A stretch of DNA of 64,000 nucleotides from Emergencia timonensis (GTDB lineage Bacteria; Bacillota; Clostridia; Peptostreptococcales; Anaerovoracaceae): contig NZ_FLKM01000009.1 in assembly GCF_900086585.1 (NCBI RefSeq), positions 1,488,001-1,552,000 of the forward strand. Reading direction: 5' to 3'. Shown in pieces: positions 26,346 through 35,369 of the stretch. The position numbers and the translations under genes were made by a program. The notes under the pieces were generated by a model that was given only the letters and a program-made list of their open reading frames with translations, did no database searches and was not told the origin of the DNA. The number at the start of each line of letters is the position of its first letter. Positions within the stretch are counted from its first letter, which is position 1.

Positions 26346-26348
26346 ACT

Positions 26349-26364
26349 TGGCATGCAAATTGCT
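26349..26364 (+). promoter_or_regulatory. sigma-54 (-24/-12) promoter of the M20/MFS operon
   Basis: TGGCATGCAAATTGCT matches the consensus TGGCAcgNNNNTTGCw, with the invariant GG (26350-26351) and GC (26362-26363) exactly 10 bases apart. It follows the sigma-54 activator gene and precedes the operon by 64 bases. Confidence 0.9.
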
Positions 26365-26427
26365 TATTATATTGACAATCAAAGAACAGATATGCGCATA
26401 CAGTATTTGATTAAATTGGAGGAATCT

Positions 26428-27774
26428 ATGGATAAGAAAAATATAAGCTCACTCATCGAAAGAAGAGCACAGGAATTTATCGATTTAGCTGAAAAAATTT
26501 GGGAAAGGCCGGAGGTGGCATTAGAGGAAGTTTATGCAAGCTCGCTGCAGATGGAGTATCTTGCAGCCAACGGCTTTAGAGTCAGAAATGTCAACGGACT
26601 CTCCACAGCCTTTACTGCAGAATTTGGCAATGGAAAGCCGGTAATAGGGCTTTTGGGGGAATATGATGCACTGCCAGGCCTTTCACAAAAAGTGACAGCT
26701 CAGAGAGAACCCATCGCAGCAGATGATCCAGGACATGGATGCGGCCATAACTTAATCGGTGTCGGCTGTATCGCCGCGGCCATTGCAATAAAGGAACTGA
26801 TTGAGAAAGGAATTCTCAATGGAACCATTAAATATTTTGGCTGTCCAGCGGAAGAGCGATTTGGAGGAAAGCGGCTGATGCTAAATGCCAATGCTTTTGA
26901 CGGGGTGGATTGTTGTTTCAGTTGGCATCCTGAAAGCGTGAATAAAATCACCAAGGAAACTTTTCGCGCCATTTATGATGTATCCTACAGATTTAGAGGA
27001 ACCACTTCTTATATAGCGGCAGACAGGGAGATGGGCGGCAATGCAGTGTCAGCCATGGAACTGCTCAATATCGGCGTACAATATTTGAGAGCACACTTAA
27101 ATGACGACTATATTATAGAATACTGTGTGACCAAAGGAGCAGAGACTTCCAATGTTCTTCCAGAAATTACCGAAATCTCCTATGCTCTTAGAGCCGATAA
27201 CACGGATCAGTGTAAAAAACTGGTGGAACGAATCGGTAAGATTGCTGAAGGCGCGGCCCTTATGAGTGGAACTACGGTCAAGCCGGAAATTACAGGAGAA
27301 TACTACAGCGAACTTTACAATGAAGTATTAGGTGATATTGTATATCGAAATATGGTAGAAGTGCCCAGACCAGAATATACGCCAGAGGAAATGGAGTTTG
27401 CCGATACTTTGGCCGAAACAATTGGGAAGTTTCCTGTGGACAGAACCAAATCCTATTACGGAATCGTAGAAACACAGGGCAGTATGCATCGAGGCGTGGC
27501 GAAACAAGATCGAATCAGTTACAAACCAGCCTCTGACGTGGGCAATGTGAGCTGGCAGATACCGACAGCAATGTTCTTCGTTGCTACAAATCCAATCGGC
27601 ATGCCAATGCACACCTGGCAGGCGACAGCCACCAGTGGAAGCAGCCTGGGATACAAAGGAATGCTCTACGCCAGCAAAGTTATGGCGGCATCGATCTTTG
27701 AACTGATGGAACACCCGGAGAAAGTGGAAGCTGCAAAGAAGGCGTTTAATGAGAACTTTGCAGACAGAAAGTAG
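26428..27774 (+). CDS. M20-family amidohydrolase, p-aminobenzoyl-glutamate hydrolase (AbgB)-like, copy 1
   Basis: 448 residues; zinc amidohydrolase with GLLGEYDALPGLSQ, PGHGCGHNLIGVG and GCPAEERFGGKRLM metal motifs and the W-H-P motif CCFSWHPESV. Length and motifs fit the AbgB-like group, which cleaves p-aminobenzoyl-glutamate or related N-acyl amino acids/dipeptides. Start 26428 chosen for GGAGG 6 bases upstream. First gene of a sigma-54-controlled operon (amidohydrolase, two MFS carriers, second amidohydrolase), suggesting inducible uptake and hydrolysis of an acylated amino acid. The real substrate cannot be read from the sequence. Confidence 0.85.
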   Translation: MDKKNISSLIERRAQEFIDLAEKIWERPEVALEEVYASSLQMEYLAANGFRVRNVNGLSTAFTAEFGNGKPVIGLLGEYDALPGLSQKVTAQREPIAADDPGHGCGHNLIGVGCIAAAIAIKELIEKGILNGTIKYFGCPAEERFGGKRLMLNANAFDGVDCCFSWHPESVNKITKETFRAIYDVSYRFRGTTSYIAADREMGGNAVSAMELLNIGVQYLRAHLNDDYIIEYCVTKGAETSNVLPEITEISYALRADNTDQCKKLVERIGKIAEGAALMSGTTVKPEITGEYYSELYNEVLGDIVYRNMVEVPRPEYTPEEMEFADTLAETIGKFPVDRTKSYYGIVETQGSMHRGVAKQDRISYKPASDVGNVSWQIPTAMFFVATNPIGMPMHTWQATATSGSSLGYKGMLYASKVMAASIFELMEHPEKVEAAKKAFNENFADRK

Positions 27775-27781
27775 TGAATAC

Positions 27782-28927
27782 ATGAATTTATTAAGAGATA
27801 AGAACTTTCATATTTTGAACTTGATCAGCATCGTCAGCATCATGAGTAATGTGTTGAACCCAGCATTCAGAGCCATTGGTGATGCTTTTCAGATTACCGC
27901 TGATCAGGTGGGTCTACTTACCACAGTATATTCCATACCCATGGTTATTTTGTCACCAGTTGTGGGAATCATTGCCGATCGAATCGGCAGAAGAAGAATT
28001 CTGGGTCTTTCAGCGCTCATCTTTGGTCTTTCCGCTATTTTATCAGTCAACGCTGACACTTATGCTATTCTTCTTTTCAGTGAACTGTTGAGAGGAATTG
28101 GTCAGCCAGGGCTAGCCATCGTGACCATCGTACTGATTGGAGATTTTTACACTGATAAGAATCGCAATCACGTCATGGGAATCAACACGGCTATTATGAA
28201 CGCAGGTCTGGCGGTTTTCCCTATCATCGGAGGCATTTTGGCGGGGATGAGCTGGAAATATCCTTACTTCGTGATCTTTGCCGCGATTCCTATCGCACTG
28301 CTGGCCTTTTTCGGTCTCGATGAACCAGAGATTAAAAAAGAGCAGGGCAAGATCCTGCCATATATTAAAGAGGCGTTGACCTACTATAAAAACGGGAGAG
28401 TGATAGCGATCTCATCAGTATCCTTTGCGGTATACACTCTGTTGGCAGGCTGCTTTCTGGTGTATGCGGCCTTTATCCTGGAAGATCCGTCCTGGATTGG
28501 AGTCATCTTTGCGGTGATGTCTGTTTTCAGCTGCATTCCGTCTGTGATGGTAGAACCTCTGATCAAGAAGCTGGGAGAAGAGAACCTGGTGAGAATCACC
28601 TTTGTACTCTTTGCCATCGCCTTTATCATCGGCGCAAATGTGACCAGCGTGCTGACTGCTATGATGTTCAGCGCTGTGTTTGGACTGGGTATCGGCATCA
28701 TCATGCCGGTTCAGATGATTATGCTGCTACCGCTTTCACCAGATCATGTGAGAGGTGCATTTATTTCGATACAAAATCTGATGCACCGTCTTGGGCAGGC
28801 CATTGGGCCAGTGCTCTTTGGATTCATGTATGTAAGGGCTGGACTTCCCAGCGTATTTTACGCGGCAGCAACAGTTTCAGTCATCGTATTCATTATATCT
28901 TTGAAATTTCTCAAGAAAGGAAAATAA
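27782..28927 (+). CDS. MFS transporter, copy 1
   Basis: About 381 residues with 12 predicted transmembrane helices. The MFS loop motif between helices 2 and 3 is GIIADRIGRRRILGL, and a related AIGPVLFGF motif lies late in the protein. Drug/sugar-type carrier of about 390 residues. Likely imports the substrate hydrolysed by its operon neighbours. The start may be 27749 (inside the previous gene, AAGAAGG upstream) or 27782; I prefer 27782 weakly. It is 2 bases before the next MFS gene and clearly paralogous to it. Confidence 0.85.
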   Translation: MNLLRDKNFHILNLISIVSIMSNVLNPAFRAIGDAFQITADQVGLLTTVYSIPMVILSPVVGIIADRIGRRRILGLSALIFGLSAILSVNADTYAILLFSELLRGIGQPGLAIVTIVLIGDFYTDKNRNHVMGINTAIMNAGLAVFPIIGGILAGMSWKYPYFVIFAAIPIALLAFFGLDEPEIKKEQGKILPYIKEALTYYKNGRVIAISSVSFAVYTLLAGCFLVYAAFILEDPSWIGVIFAVMSVFSCIPSVMVEPLIKKLGEENLVRITFVLFAIAFIIGANVTSVLTAMMFSAVFGLGIGIIMPVQMIMLLPLSPDHVRGAFISIQNLMHRLGQAIGPVLFGFMYVRAGLPSVFYAAATVSVIVFIISLKFLKKGK

Positions 28928-28928
28928 T

Positions 28929-30140
28929 ATGGAAATTGCAGAAAGATTAGAACGTCCAGAAGCAAAAGAAGGAAAGCTTCTGACTGATAAGAATTTACAT
29001 ATTCTAAATATAATATGTTTTGTCAGCATGATGAGCAACGCTCTCAGTTCCTCGTATACGCTGATTTCAGATACCTTTAACGTTACGGCAAATCAGGTAG
29101 GCATGATGAACACTCTGTATTCCACGCCGATGATCTTCCTATCGCTGGTGGTAGGAATTATTGCGGACCGGTTTGGCAGAAAAAAAGTAATGGGTGTTTC
29201 CACTCTGTTGTTTGGAGCATCGGCCGTCGTTTCTCTGACAGCAGCCAACTTTAATATGATTCTACTGGGAGAATTCCTAAGAGGCTGCGGACAGCCGGGA
29301 ATCGTCATCATCTCTCTAGTTCTGGTAGGTGACCTATACGAATCCCAGAAGAGAAGAACTGACGTCATGGGAATCAATACTGCAGTACTGAACATCGGCC
29401 TGGCGATCTTCCCTCTGATTGGAGGCTGGCTGGCGGGTTATGGATGGAAGTATCCGTATCTGATCATACTGGTAGCTATTCCTGCGGCATTGGTCGTCTT
29501 CTTCGGAATGGATGAACCAAAAATGCAGAAGCAACAGGAAAAACTTCTTCCTTATCTGAAGGATGCTCTCAAGTGCTTCAAGCAGCCTAGAGCTGTCATC
29601 CTTCCTTTGATCAACTTCTGCGTTTATGCCATGCTCAGCGGATGTTTCCTGGTATATATGCCTTTCATGGTTATCGCTGTGCTGGATAAAGTATATATGA
29701 TTGGAATTGTCATGTCCGTCATGGCCATAACCAGCTGTATCCTGTCAGCGCTCCTGGGACCACTTTCGAGAAAATTCTCGGCGGAATGGATGGAAATCGC
29801 TGCACTGGTGATATTTATTGTAGCATTTATCATCGGAGCAAAGACAACTACCATTAATGGCGCACTGCTTTGCAGCGCCGTCTTCGGTATGGGCATCGGT
29901 CTCAATATGCCGGCGATTATGGCGATGATCCTGCCGCTTGCGGATACGGAAGTCAGAGGCGCATTCATTTCCGTGACCAACCTGATCAAAAGAGCAGGCC
30001 AGGCCGTGGGACCGATTATCTTCGGGTGGATCTTTGTACAGTGGAATCTGACAGGCGTGTTCTACGGTGCCGCAATTCTCTCCTCGGTCACTTTGGTGCT
30101 GGCATGCATCTTCTTCAGAAATAACAAAACACAGGTGTAA
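28929..30140 (+). CDS. MFS transporter, copy 2
   Basis: 403 residues, 12 transmembrane helices, MFS motif GIIADRFGRKKVMGVST. It aligns with the preceding gene from the shared DKNLHILN motif onward (also LRGCGQPGIVII versus LRGIGQPGLAIV), so the pair arose by tandem duplication. A slightly longer hydrophilic N-terminus distinguishes it. Ribosome binding site AGAAAGGAAA. The two copies may take up two related substrates, or form an uptake/exchange pair with the product (inference). Confidence 0.87.
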   Translation: MEIAERLERPEAKEGKLLTDKNLHILNIICFVSMMSNALSSSYTLISDTFNVTANQVGMMNTLYSTPMIFLSLVVGIIADRFGRKKVMGVSTLLFGASAVVSLTAANFNMILLGEFLRGCGQPGIVIISLVLVGDLYESQKRRTDVMGINTAVLNIGLAIFPLIGGWLAGYGWKYPYLIILVAIPAALVVFFGMDEPKMQKQQEKLLPYLKDALKCFKQPRAVILPLINFCVYAMLSGCFLVYMPFMVIAVLDKVYMIGIVMSVMAITSCILSALLGPLSRKFSAEWMEIAALVIFIVAFIIGAKTTTINGALLCSAVFGMGIGLNMPAIMAMILPLADTEVRGAFISVTNLIKRAGQAVGPIIFGWIFVQWNLTGVFYGAAILSSVTLVLACIFFRNNKTQV

Positions 30141-30153
30141 GGAGCAGGGGACA

Positions 30154-31488
30154 ATGAAAGAAAATTTAATGACGTTTTTAGATGAAAACACTAGGGATTA
30201 TGCCGACATGGCAAAAGACATCTGGGACAGACCCGAGACTGCACTCCATGAAACGTATGCGGCCAAGAGACAGAGCGAATTCCTCAAAAGCAAAGGATTC
30301 CGAATTAGCAGTGTAAGAGGAGTGCCAACGGCTTTCATTGCCGAATACGGCAGCGGAAGCCCTATCATCGGTATTTTGGGCGAATATGATGCACTTCCCG
30401 ATATGAGTCAACAGGTATGTACTGTTCGAAAACCCGTAGATACTGATGCACCGGGTCATGCCTGCGGCCACAATTTGATTGGAACTGCGGGCGTAGCAGC
30501 AGTGGATGCTTTGAGAGAAATCTATGGTCGGGAAAATCTTAGGGGAACGATTCGTTATTATGGATGCCCTGCCGAAGAGCGGTACAGCGGAAAAATATTG
30601 ATGCAGAAAGAACGTGTTTTTGATGATTTGGACATTGCTATTATCTGGCACCCACAAGATATTACAGGAATTTCATGCAAAAACTACTACAGCGGCCTGA
30701 CCATGATGAAAGTAGAATTCTCGGGAGAAACAGGTCATTCTGTGGCAGCGAAAAACTATGGGGGAAGCGCTTTACAGGCGGCAAATCTGATGATTAACGG
30801 CATCAATGCTATGAGAGAATACATCTGGGATTATCACAGACTGCATTACTATATGAGTGATACAGGAAAAACAGCAAATCTGTTGCCAAAGAAAACTTCT
30901 GTCTATTGTGAGACCAGAGCCGCTGATGTGGATGTTCTGCTCAAGATCAAAGAACGGCTGACAGAAATCGCTGAAGGCTGTGCTAAAATCGCAGGAACTG
31001 ATTTTACCATAGAGATGGAAGAGGAGCTGTATAGTGACAAAGAAAATCCTGTTATTATCGAGGTTTTGAAGCATAATTTGCAGCTCCTTCCACGACCTGA
31101 ATATACGGACGATGAAAAGGAGTTTGTGATAAAGCTGGCAGAGACTTTGCCTAAAGGCGCCGAGAAAAAAGTAGCGTCCTTCTACAATATCGATAGAGAG
31201 CAGATTGAAGACCATCTGCATATGGGTATGGTGCAGAAGGATGATTTGATCTACCTCCCGGCAGATGATGCGGGAAATGTAAGTCAGGAGGTGCCTTTTG
31301 GAACCTTTCTGGTTTCCCTGCCTCCTGTGGGCATGCCTATGCACTGTTGGCAGGTGACGGCTCTCGCAGGCAGCAGCATAGGCAGCAAATGTATGATGCG
31401 TGCAGCTAAAGTCATGGCTGGTGCAGTGTATGACTTTTTGACAGATGAAAAATTAGTGCAAAAGGCAGCTGAGGAATTTGATCAGTAA
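30154..31488 (+). CDS. M20-family amidohydrolase, AbgB-like, copy 2
   Basis: 444 residues, paralogous to the first gene of the operon: GILGEYDALPDMSQ, PGHACGHNLIGTAG, GCPAEERYSGKILM and IAIIWHPQDI, and the shared C-terminal PVGMPMHCWQ. Both the carrier and the hydrolase are therefore duplicated in this operon. Start 30154 has GGAGCAGGGG upstream; the long frame open from 30067 overlaps the MFS gene. A strong terminator follows. Confidence 0.85.
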   Translation: MKENLMTFLDENTRDYADMAKDIWDRPETALHETYAAKRQSEFLKSKGFRISSVRGVPTAFIAEYGSGSPIIGILGEYDALPDMSQQVCTVRKPVDTDAPGHACGHNLIGTAGVAAVDALREIYGRENLRGTIRYYGCPAEERYSGKILMQKERVFDDLDIAIIWHPQDITGISCKNYYSGLTMMKVEFSGETGHSVAAKNYGGSALQAANLMINGINAMREYIWDYHRLHYYMSDTGKTANLLPKKTSVYCETRAADVDVLLKIKERLTEIAEGCAKIAGTDFTIEMEEELYSDKENPVIIEVLKHNLQLLPRPEYTDDEKEFVIKLAETLPKGAEKKVASFYNIDREQIEDHLHMGMVQKDDLIYLPADDAGNVSQEVPFGTFLVSLPPVGMPMHCWQVTALAGSSIGSKCMMRAAKVMAGAVYDFLTDEKLVQKAAEEFDQ

Positions 31489-31492
31489 TAGA

Positions 31493-31537
31493 AAAGGGAA
31501 GAATCCCACGATAATTTGTGGGATTCTTCCCTTTGGT
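31493..31537. terminator. bidirectional terminator between convergent operons
   Basis: A 17-bp perfect stem, AAAGGGAAGAATCCCAC (31493-31509) with its complement (31518-31534), 8-base loop, A-run on one side and T-run on the other. It can serve both the M20/MFS operon and the minus-strand genes. Confidence 0.85.
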
Positions 31538-31840
31538 CTATCCCCAGATTTTTATCTGCGGCAAGATTTGCATTTTTACTGTAGTGCGGTCGAGAGCCTG
31601 TATAAAGGATGCAGCATTTTCATCTAAAAACATCTTCTGTGAAGCGGATTTTAACTGCTCTGCAGAATCCCAATGCTGTATCATCAGCCACTGACCGTTT
31701 TTTTTATCCTCCAAAAGTTCAGTATCCACAAAACCATCCTGCTTTGAATGGAAATTCTTTTCAAGTCCATCTACGATGGCCAAGAATTCTTCTCTTGAAA
31801 TATCCTCAATTGTTTTCATTGTTACGATTTCTGTTATCAT
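31538..31840 (-). CDS. small dimeric alpha/beta-barrel (ABM/DUF-type monooxygenase-like) protein
   Basis: 100 residues with the ferredoxin-like pattern of antibiotic-biosynthesis-monooxygenase domain proteins: ITEIVTMKTI strand, REEFLAIVDGLEKNF helix, GFVDTELLEDKKNGQWLMIQHWDS strands and a C-terminal strand. No cofactor motif; function unknown, often oxidative or heme-related quality control. Start at 31840 has TAAGGAGG 9 bases upstream; a longer frame to 31933 overlaps the AraC gene. It is the last gene of a minus-strand group with AraC and the CoA-disulfide-reductase-like gene. Confidence 0.65.
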   Translation of the reverse strand: MITEIVTMKTIEDISREEFLAIVDGLEKNFHSKQDGFVDTELLEDKKNGQWLMIQHWDSAEQLKSASQKMFLDENAASFIQALDRTTVKMQILPQIKIWG

Positions 31841-31910
31841 AATAAAATCCTCCTTATTTCCTTTCAGTTTACATGAGAATAAATAAGAGGTATTGTAAAA
31901 AATCGACAGA

Positions 31911-32720
31911 TTAGAAATATTTATATTGAGCATTTTCCTTCACTGTTATTTTTTCTGCTTGAAACTTGCCCGCAGTCGTGCCGGAAAAACGGCGAAACTC
32001 TTTTAAAAAATGAGACTGGTCTGTAAAATGATTGTCATAAGTGATGTCTGCAAAGCTATGTTCTTTTTGATGGGATAATTGATTGCTGCTCTTTTGAAAT
32101 CTCATGATACGAATCAGTGTTTTGGGTGTAAATCCCGTATAAGCTTTCGTATATCTTTCAAAGGTTTTAATGTTGATGGATTTTTCCCTGCAAAAGGACT
32201 GTACCGTTAGAGTCTCATCAGCGTACAGGAACGCAGATAATTGATTCGCATTTTTTTCAAAGGCGGCATTTACTGTCAATTGCTCGATCAAAGTTTGTTC
32301 AATGGCGGTAATTACAGTTTCTATATCCCTTTCACTGACTGCCGAATGCAGCTTATCATATAGGCCCGGGCATAGTTCCTGCAGGTTGACGATGGAATCC
32401 TGCAGCCCCGCCAACGATTCGTGAACGAAGGGAAATAGACCAAAGGGACGAAAAGCGATGCCGAAAATATTGACCTTGCCTTGCTGATGTATAAAGCTGG
32501 GATTACTGCGCAGGCCATTGATATGGAAAGGCGGGGCAGTGATGAAACCGCCCTTTCTCTCGTAAATCAGGTCACTCCCAAGATTTAATAGGAGATCAAT
32601 ATTCTCTGTGGGCAGAAGTTTATAGTGAAAGTCTGCGTTTTCGGCCCTGAGGTGCCACATGAATTTGATCCATGGGGAAAGAGCTGGATTTTTTATATTA
32701 TAGCGGGTGATGGGAATCAT
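31911..32720 (-). CDS. AraC-family transcriptional regulator
   Basis: 269 residues: N-terminal sensor half (PWIKFMWHLRAENADF, of the DUF6597 kind) and C-terminal double helix-turn-helix (about 160-260: LTVQSFCREKSINIKTFERY, then AYTGFTPKTLIRIMRFQKS and FADITYDNHFTDQSHFLKEF). The start ATGA overlaps the stop of the upstream oxidoreductase gene, so it is co-transcribed with it and may control the rhodanese/CoADR genes or the small ABM-like gene. Confidence 0.87.
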   Translation of the reverse strand: MIPITRYNIKNPALSPWIKFMWHLRAENADFHYKLLPTENIDLLLNLGSDLIYERKGGFITAPPFHINGLRSNPSFIHQQGKVNIFGIAFRPFGLFPFVHESLAGLQDSIVNLQELCPGLYDKLHSAVSERDIETVITAIEQTLIEQLTVNAAFEKNANQLSAFLYADETLTVQSFCREKSINIKTFERYTKAYTGFTPKTLIRIMRFQKSSNQLSHQKEHSFADITYDNHFTDQSHFLKEFRRFSGTTAGKFQAEKITVKENAQYKYF

Positions 32721-34411
32721 ATCTTTACCCCGCAGCCGTGTCTTGCCGTGTCGTCAAAGGACTTGTCGTAAAGTATGTACTCGTAGAAACCATAGCCTCC
32801 GGACAAGTTATAGCAGCAGTAGCCAAGTTCGGATAAAATTCTGCAGGCAACGTAACTTCGAAGTCCGCTGTAACAATTAACGTATACTGGCTTATTTTTT
32901 TCAATTTGATGAAGATTTTCCCGCAGAGAATCCAGTGGAATATTGATGCTGCCCGCCAAGGCACCTTCCCTGTATTCGCTTTCTGTCCGCACGTCTAAAA
33001 GCGTAACGCTGCCATCTTGCTGCAGCTCTTTGATCTCTTCCCAGTGATATTGTTTCACTCTGCCTTCCAGGATATTTTCAATGACGAAACCAACCATATT
33101 GACTGGATCTTTGGCTGAGGAGAATGGAGGTGCATAAGCCAACTCCAATTCGGCCAGATCATAGCCGGTCATACTGCCTCGTATTGCTGTAGCCAAGACA
33201 TCTACTCGTTTATCTACACCGTCAAAACCGACAATCTGACTGCCCAGAATTCTACCTGTCTCAGGGTCAAAGAGCGTCTTGATGGTCATATCGCTGGCGC
33301 CCGGATAGTAGGTGGCATGGGACGGCGAGAAATTGATAACCTTATCGTATTTGATTCCTGCAGCTTGAGCGGTCTTTTCGTTGAGCCCGGTAGAAGCGCA
33401 GGTCATATCAAAGAGTTTGATGATGGATGATCCCTGACTGCCTTGATATGTACTTTGACGGCCACAGATATTATCCGCCGCAATTCGGCCTTGTTTATTT
33501 GCTGGTCCTGCAAGAGGAATCACTGCTTCCAGGCCGCTGACAAAATGGGATACTTGGATGGCATCGCCTACCGCGTAAATATCTTTATCTGAGGTCTGCA
33601 AGTGTTCATCCACCACAATGGCATCTTTAGCGCCCAACGTCAGACCGGCTTCCTTGGCAAGCTGGGTATCCGGAGATACGCCGATGGCAAGAAGAACCAT
33701 ATCTGTTTCCAGAGCAGTTCCGTCTTTTAAGTGGATTTTGATGCCGTTTGCCATTTCTTCGTAACTTGCGATGGGACTGTTGAGACGCAGATCCAGCCCC
33801 TGGCTACGCAGATAGGCGTGAAGCTGGCATGCCATGTCATAGTCCAGAGGCGGCATGACCTGACTGCTTCTCTGCAGCAAAGTGGTATGAATCTGTTCCT
33901 GTATGAGGTTTTCGGCCATCTCAAGGCCGATAAATCCTCCGCCTACTACGACGGCAGAAGATGGTTTTTGCCGTTCTATGTACTCACGGATGCGGAACGT
34001 ATCTTCCACGGTTCGCAGGGTAAAGATCTTGTCCGAATCTATGCCCGGAAGAGCAGGTTTGATGGCATTTGCTCCTGGAGAGAGGATCAGTTTGTCATAA
34101 CTTTCTGTATATGTTTTTCCTGACTGTAAATCTTTTATAAATAAAGTCCTTTCTTTTGGATTGATTGACAAGACTTCGCTGTTTACTCTGACATCAATAT
34201 TAAACCTTTCCTTAAAACTTGCAGGCGTCTGCAGAGTCAATGCTTTTTTGTTTTCGATGATCCCGCCGATGTAGTAGGGCAGGCCGCAGTTGGCATAGGA
34301 TACATAACCGCTCTTCTCAAAAACGATAATCTCTGCCTTTTCATTGAGTCTGCGGAGCCTGGCCGCTGCTGTTGCGCCGCCGGCCACACCTCCGATGATT
34401 AAAACTTTCAT
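32717..34411 (-). CDS. CoA-disulfide-reductase-like flavoprotein with C-terminal rhodanese
   Basis: 564 residues: FAD/NAD-binding pyridine-nucleotide-disulfide oxidoreductase (IIGGVAGGATAAARLRR, single active Cys42 in SYANCGLPYYIGG; second dinucleotide loop VVVGGGFIGLEMAENL) followed by a rhodanese domain (about 460-560, Cys513 in YVNCYSGLRS). This is the CoADR-RHD/NADH-persulfide reductase arrangement, which reduces CoA- or protein-bound persulfide or polysulfide. The neighbouring single-domain rhodanese supports a role in sulfane sulfur handling. Short downstream overlap with the AraC gene; ribosome binding site AGGTAAAGG. Confidence 0.9.
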   Translation of the reverse strand: MKVLIIGGVAGGATAAARLRRLNEKAEIIVFEKSGYVSYANCGLPYYIGGIIENKKALTLQTPASFKERFNIDVRVNSEVLSINPKERTLFIKDLQSGKTYTESYDKLILSPGANAIKPALPGIDSDKIFTLRTVEDTFRIREYIERQKPSSAVVVGGGFIGLEMAENLIQEQIHTTLLQRSSQVMPPLDYDMACQLHAYLRSQGLDLRLNSPIASYEEMANGIKIHLKDGTALETDMVLLAIGVSPDTQLAKEAGLTLGAKDAIVVDEHLQTSDKDIYAVGDAIQVSHFVSGLEAVIPLAGPANKQGRIAADNICGRQSTYQGSQGSSIIKLFDMTCASTGLNEKTAQAAGIKYDKVINFSPSHATYYPGASDMTIKTLFDPETGRILGSQIVGFDGVDKRVDVLATAIRGSMTGYDLAELELAYAPPFSSAKDPVNMVGFVIENILEGRVKQYHWEEIKELQQDGSVTLLDVRTESEYREGALAGSINIPLDSLRENLHQIEKNKPVYVNCYSGLRSYVACRILSELGYCCYNLSGGYGFYEYILYDKSFDDTARHGCGVKI

Positions 34412-34420
34412 ATTATACCT

Positions 34421-34732
34421 TTACCTTTCTAAATCTCCGCTGTAACTTGAAATACCGCCGATATTTGTAGTCTCATAACCCTGATCTTTGAGATAGGAAC
34501 AGGCCCTGCTGCTCCTTGCTCCGCTGAGGCAGTAGACGAATAAAGGCTTGCTCTTATCCAGCTTGGCGCTGTGCAGGCTGTCGAGAGGGAGGTTGACAGC
34601 ACCTGGTACATGACCTGTTTTATATTCCTCCTTTGTTCTTACATCAAGAAGGACGGCTCCTGCTGTTTTTCTGGCTGTTTCAATTCCTTCGCTGAATTTG
34701 CTGCCTCTATTAAAAAGATTAAATATTGACAT
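34421..34732 (-). CDS. single-domain rhodanese-like protein
   Basis: 103 residues, one rhodanese domain with active Cys68 in VYCLSGARSSRAC and the usual VLLDVRTKEEYKTGHVPGA strand. Moves sulfane sulfur, probably to or from the CoADR-rhodanese encoded 9 bases downstream. AAAAGGAG ribosome binding site. Intracellular, no signal peptide. Confidence 0.88.
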   Translation of the reverse strand: MSIFNLFNRGSKFSEGIETARKTAGAVLLDVRTKEEYKTGHVPGAVNLPLDSLHSAKLDKSKPLFVYCLSGARSSRACSYLKDQGYETTNIGGISSYSGDLER

Positions 34733-34796
34733 TTTAACTCTCCTTTTGCTGTTTTGATAGTATTATCATACCCCAAAAAAACCCTTTTTACAGTGA

Positions 34797-34809
34797 CTTT
34801 GTTACAAAG
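34797..34809. promoter_or_regulatory. short palindrome in the divergent intergenic region
   Basis: CTTTGT-T-ACAAAG, 6-base arms around a central T, upstream of the minus-strand rhodanese operon. Possible operator; palindromes of this length also occur by chance. Confidence 0.25.
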
Positions 34810-34905
34810 ATGTCGATATCAAAATCAGGCTTAACCTTATGAGTCTGTTAAACAGTCCGCAGAGCAGCGAATTGCGTCTTCTGCAGTCAAAATTTATGCT
34901 TCGTA

Positions 34906-34935
34906 TTGTAATTCTGCCGTATTTTATGATATACT
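34906..34935 (+). promoter_or_regulatory. promoter of hsmA-like gene
   Basis: TTGTAA (34906-34911), 18-base spacer, TATACT (34930-34935), 36 bases before the ATG. Confidence 0.45.
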
Positions 34936-34970
34936 AAAATTTCAGTTGAGAAAATAGAGGAGACTTGCAT

Positions 34971-35348
34971 ATGACAATGAAATTAATACTAGCGATTATC
35001 ACTATTACAGCGGCACTTGTATTCTATACTATGGGCGTATTTTCTGAGAGACGCAGTGGAACCCTGCAAAAAAAGCATGTGATTCTTTTTTGGTGTGGTC
35101 TGCTATTTGATACAACCGGAACGTCTATTATGTCCAGCATGGCAAAAGGAGCTGGACTTCTGAGTGCCCATGGAATTACCGGTGCATTGGCCATCGTTTT
35201 GATGTTGTTCCATGCACTGTGGGCGAGTATTGTATTAGGCAAAAAGGATGAACGAAAGCAGCGCAGCTTCCATAAGTTCAGCATTGTAGTATGGCTGATC
35301 TGGCTGGTACCATACATTCTCGGCATGTTTATCGGTATGAGAGGTTAA
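34971..35348 (+). CDS. HsmA-family membrane protein
   Basis: 125 residues with four transmembrane helices and the family-typical stretches RRSGTLQKKHVILFWCGLLF, DTTGTSIMSSMAKG and FHALWASIVLG. The family (TIGR03987) is small and poorly understood. AGAGGAG lies 8 bases before ATG 34971; TTG 34965 and ATG 34977 are alternatives. It is followed 21 bases later by miaB and may share its transcript. Confidence 0.75.
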   Translation: MTMKLILAIITITAALVFYTMGVFSERRSGTLQKKHVILFWCGLLFDTTGTSIMSSMAKGAGLLSAHGITGALAIVLMLFHALWASIVLGKKDERKQRSFHKFSIVVWLIWLVPYILGMFIGMRG

Positions 35349-35369
35349 TTACAATAAGGAGAAGATTTA

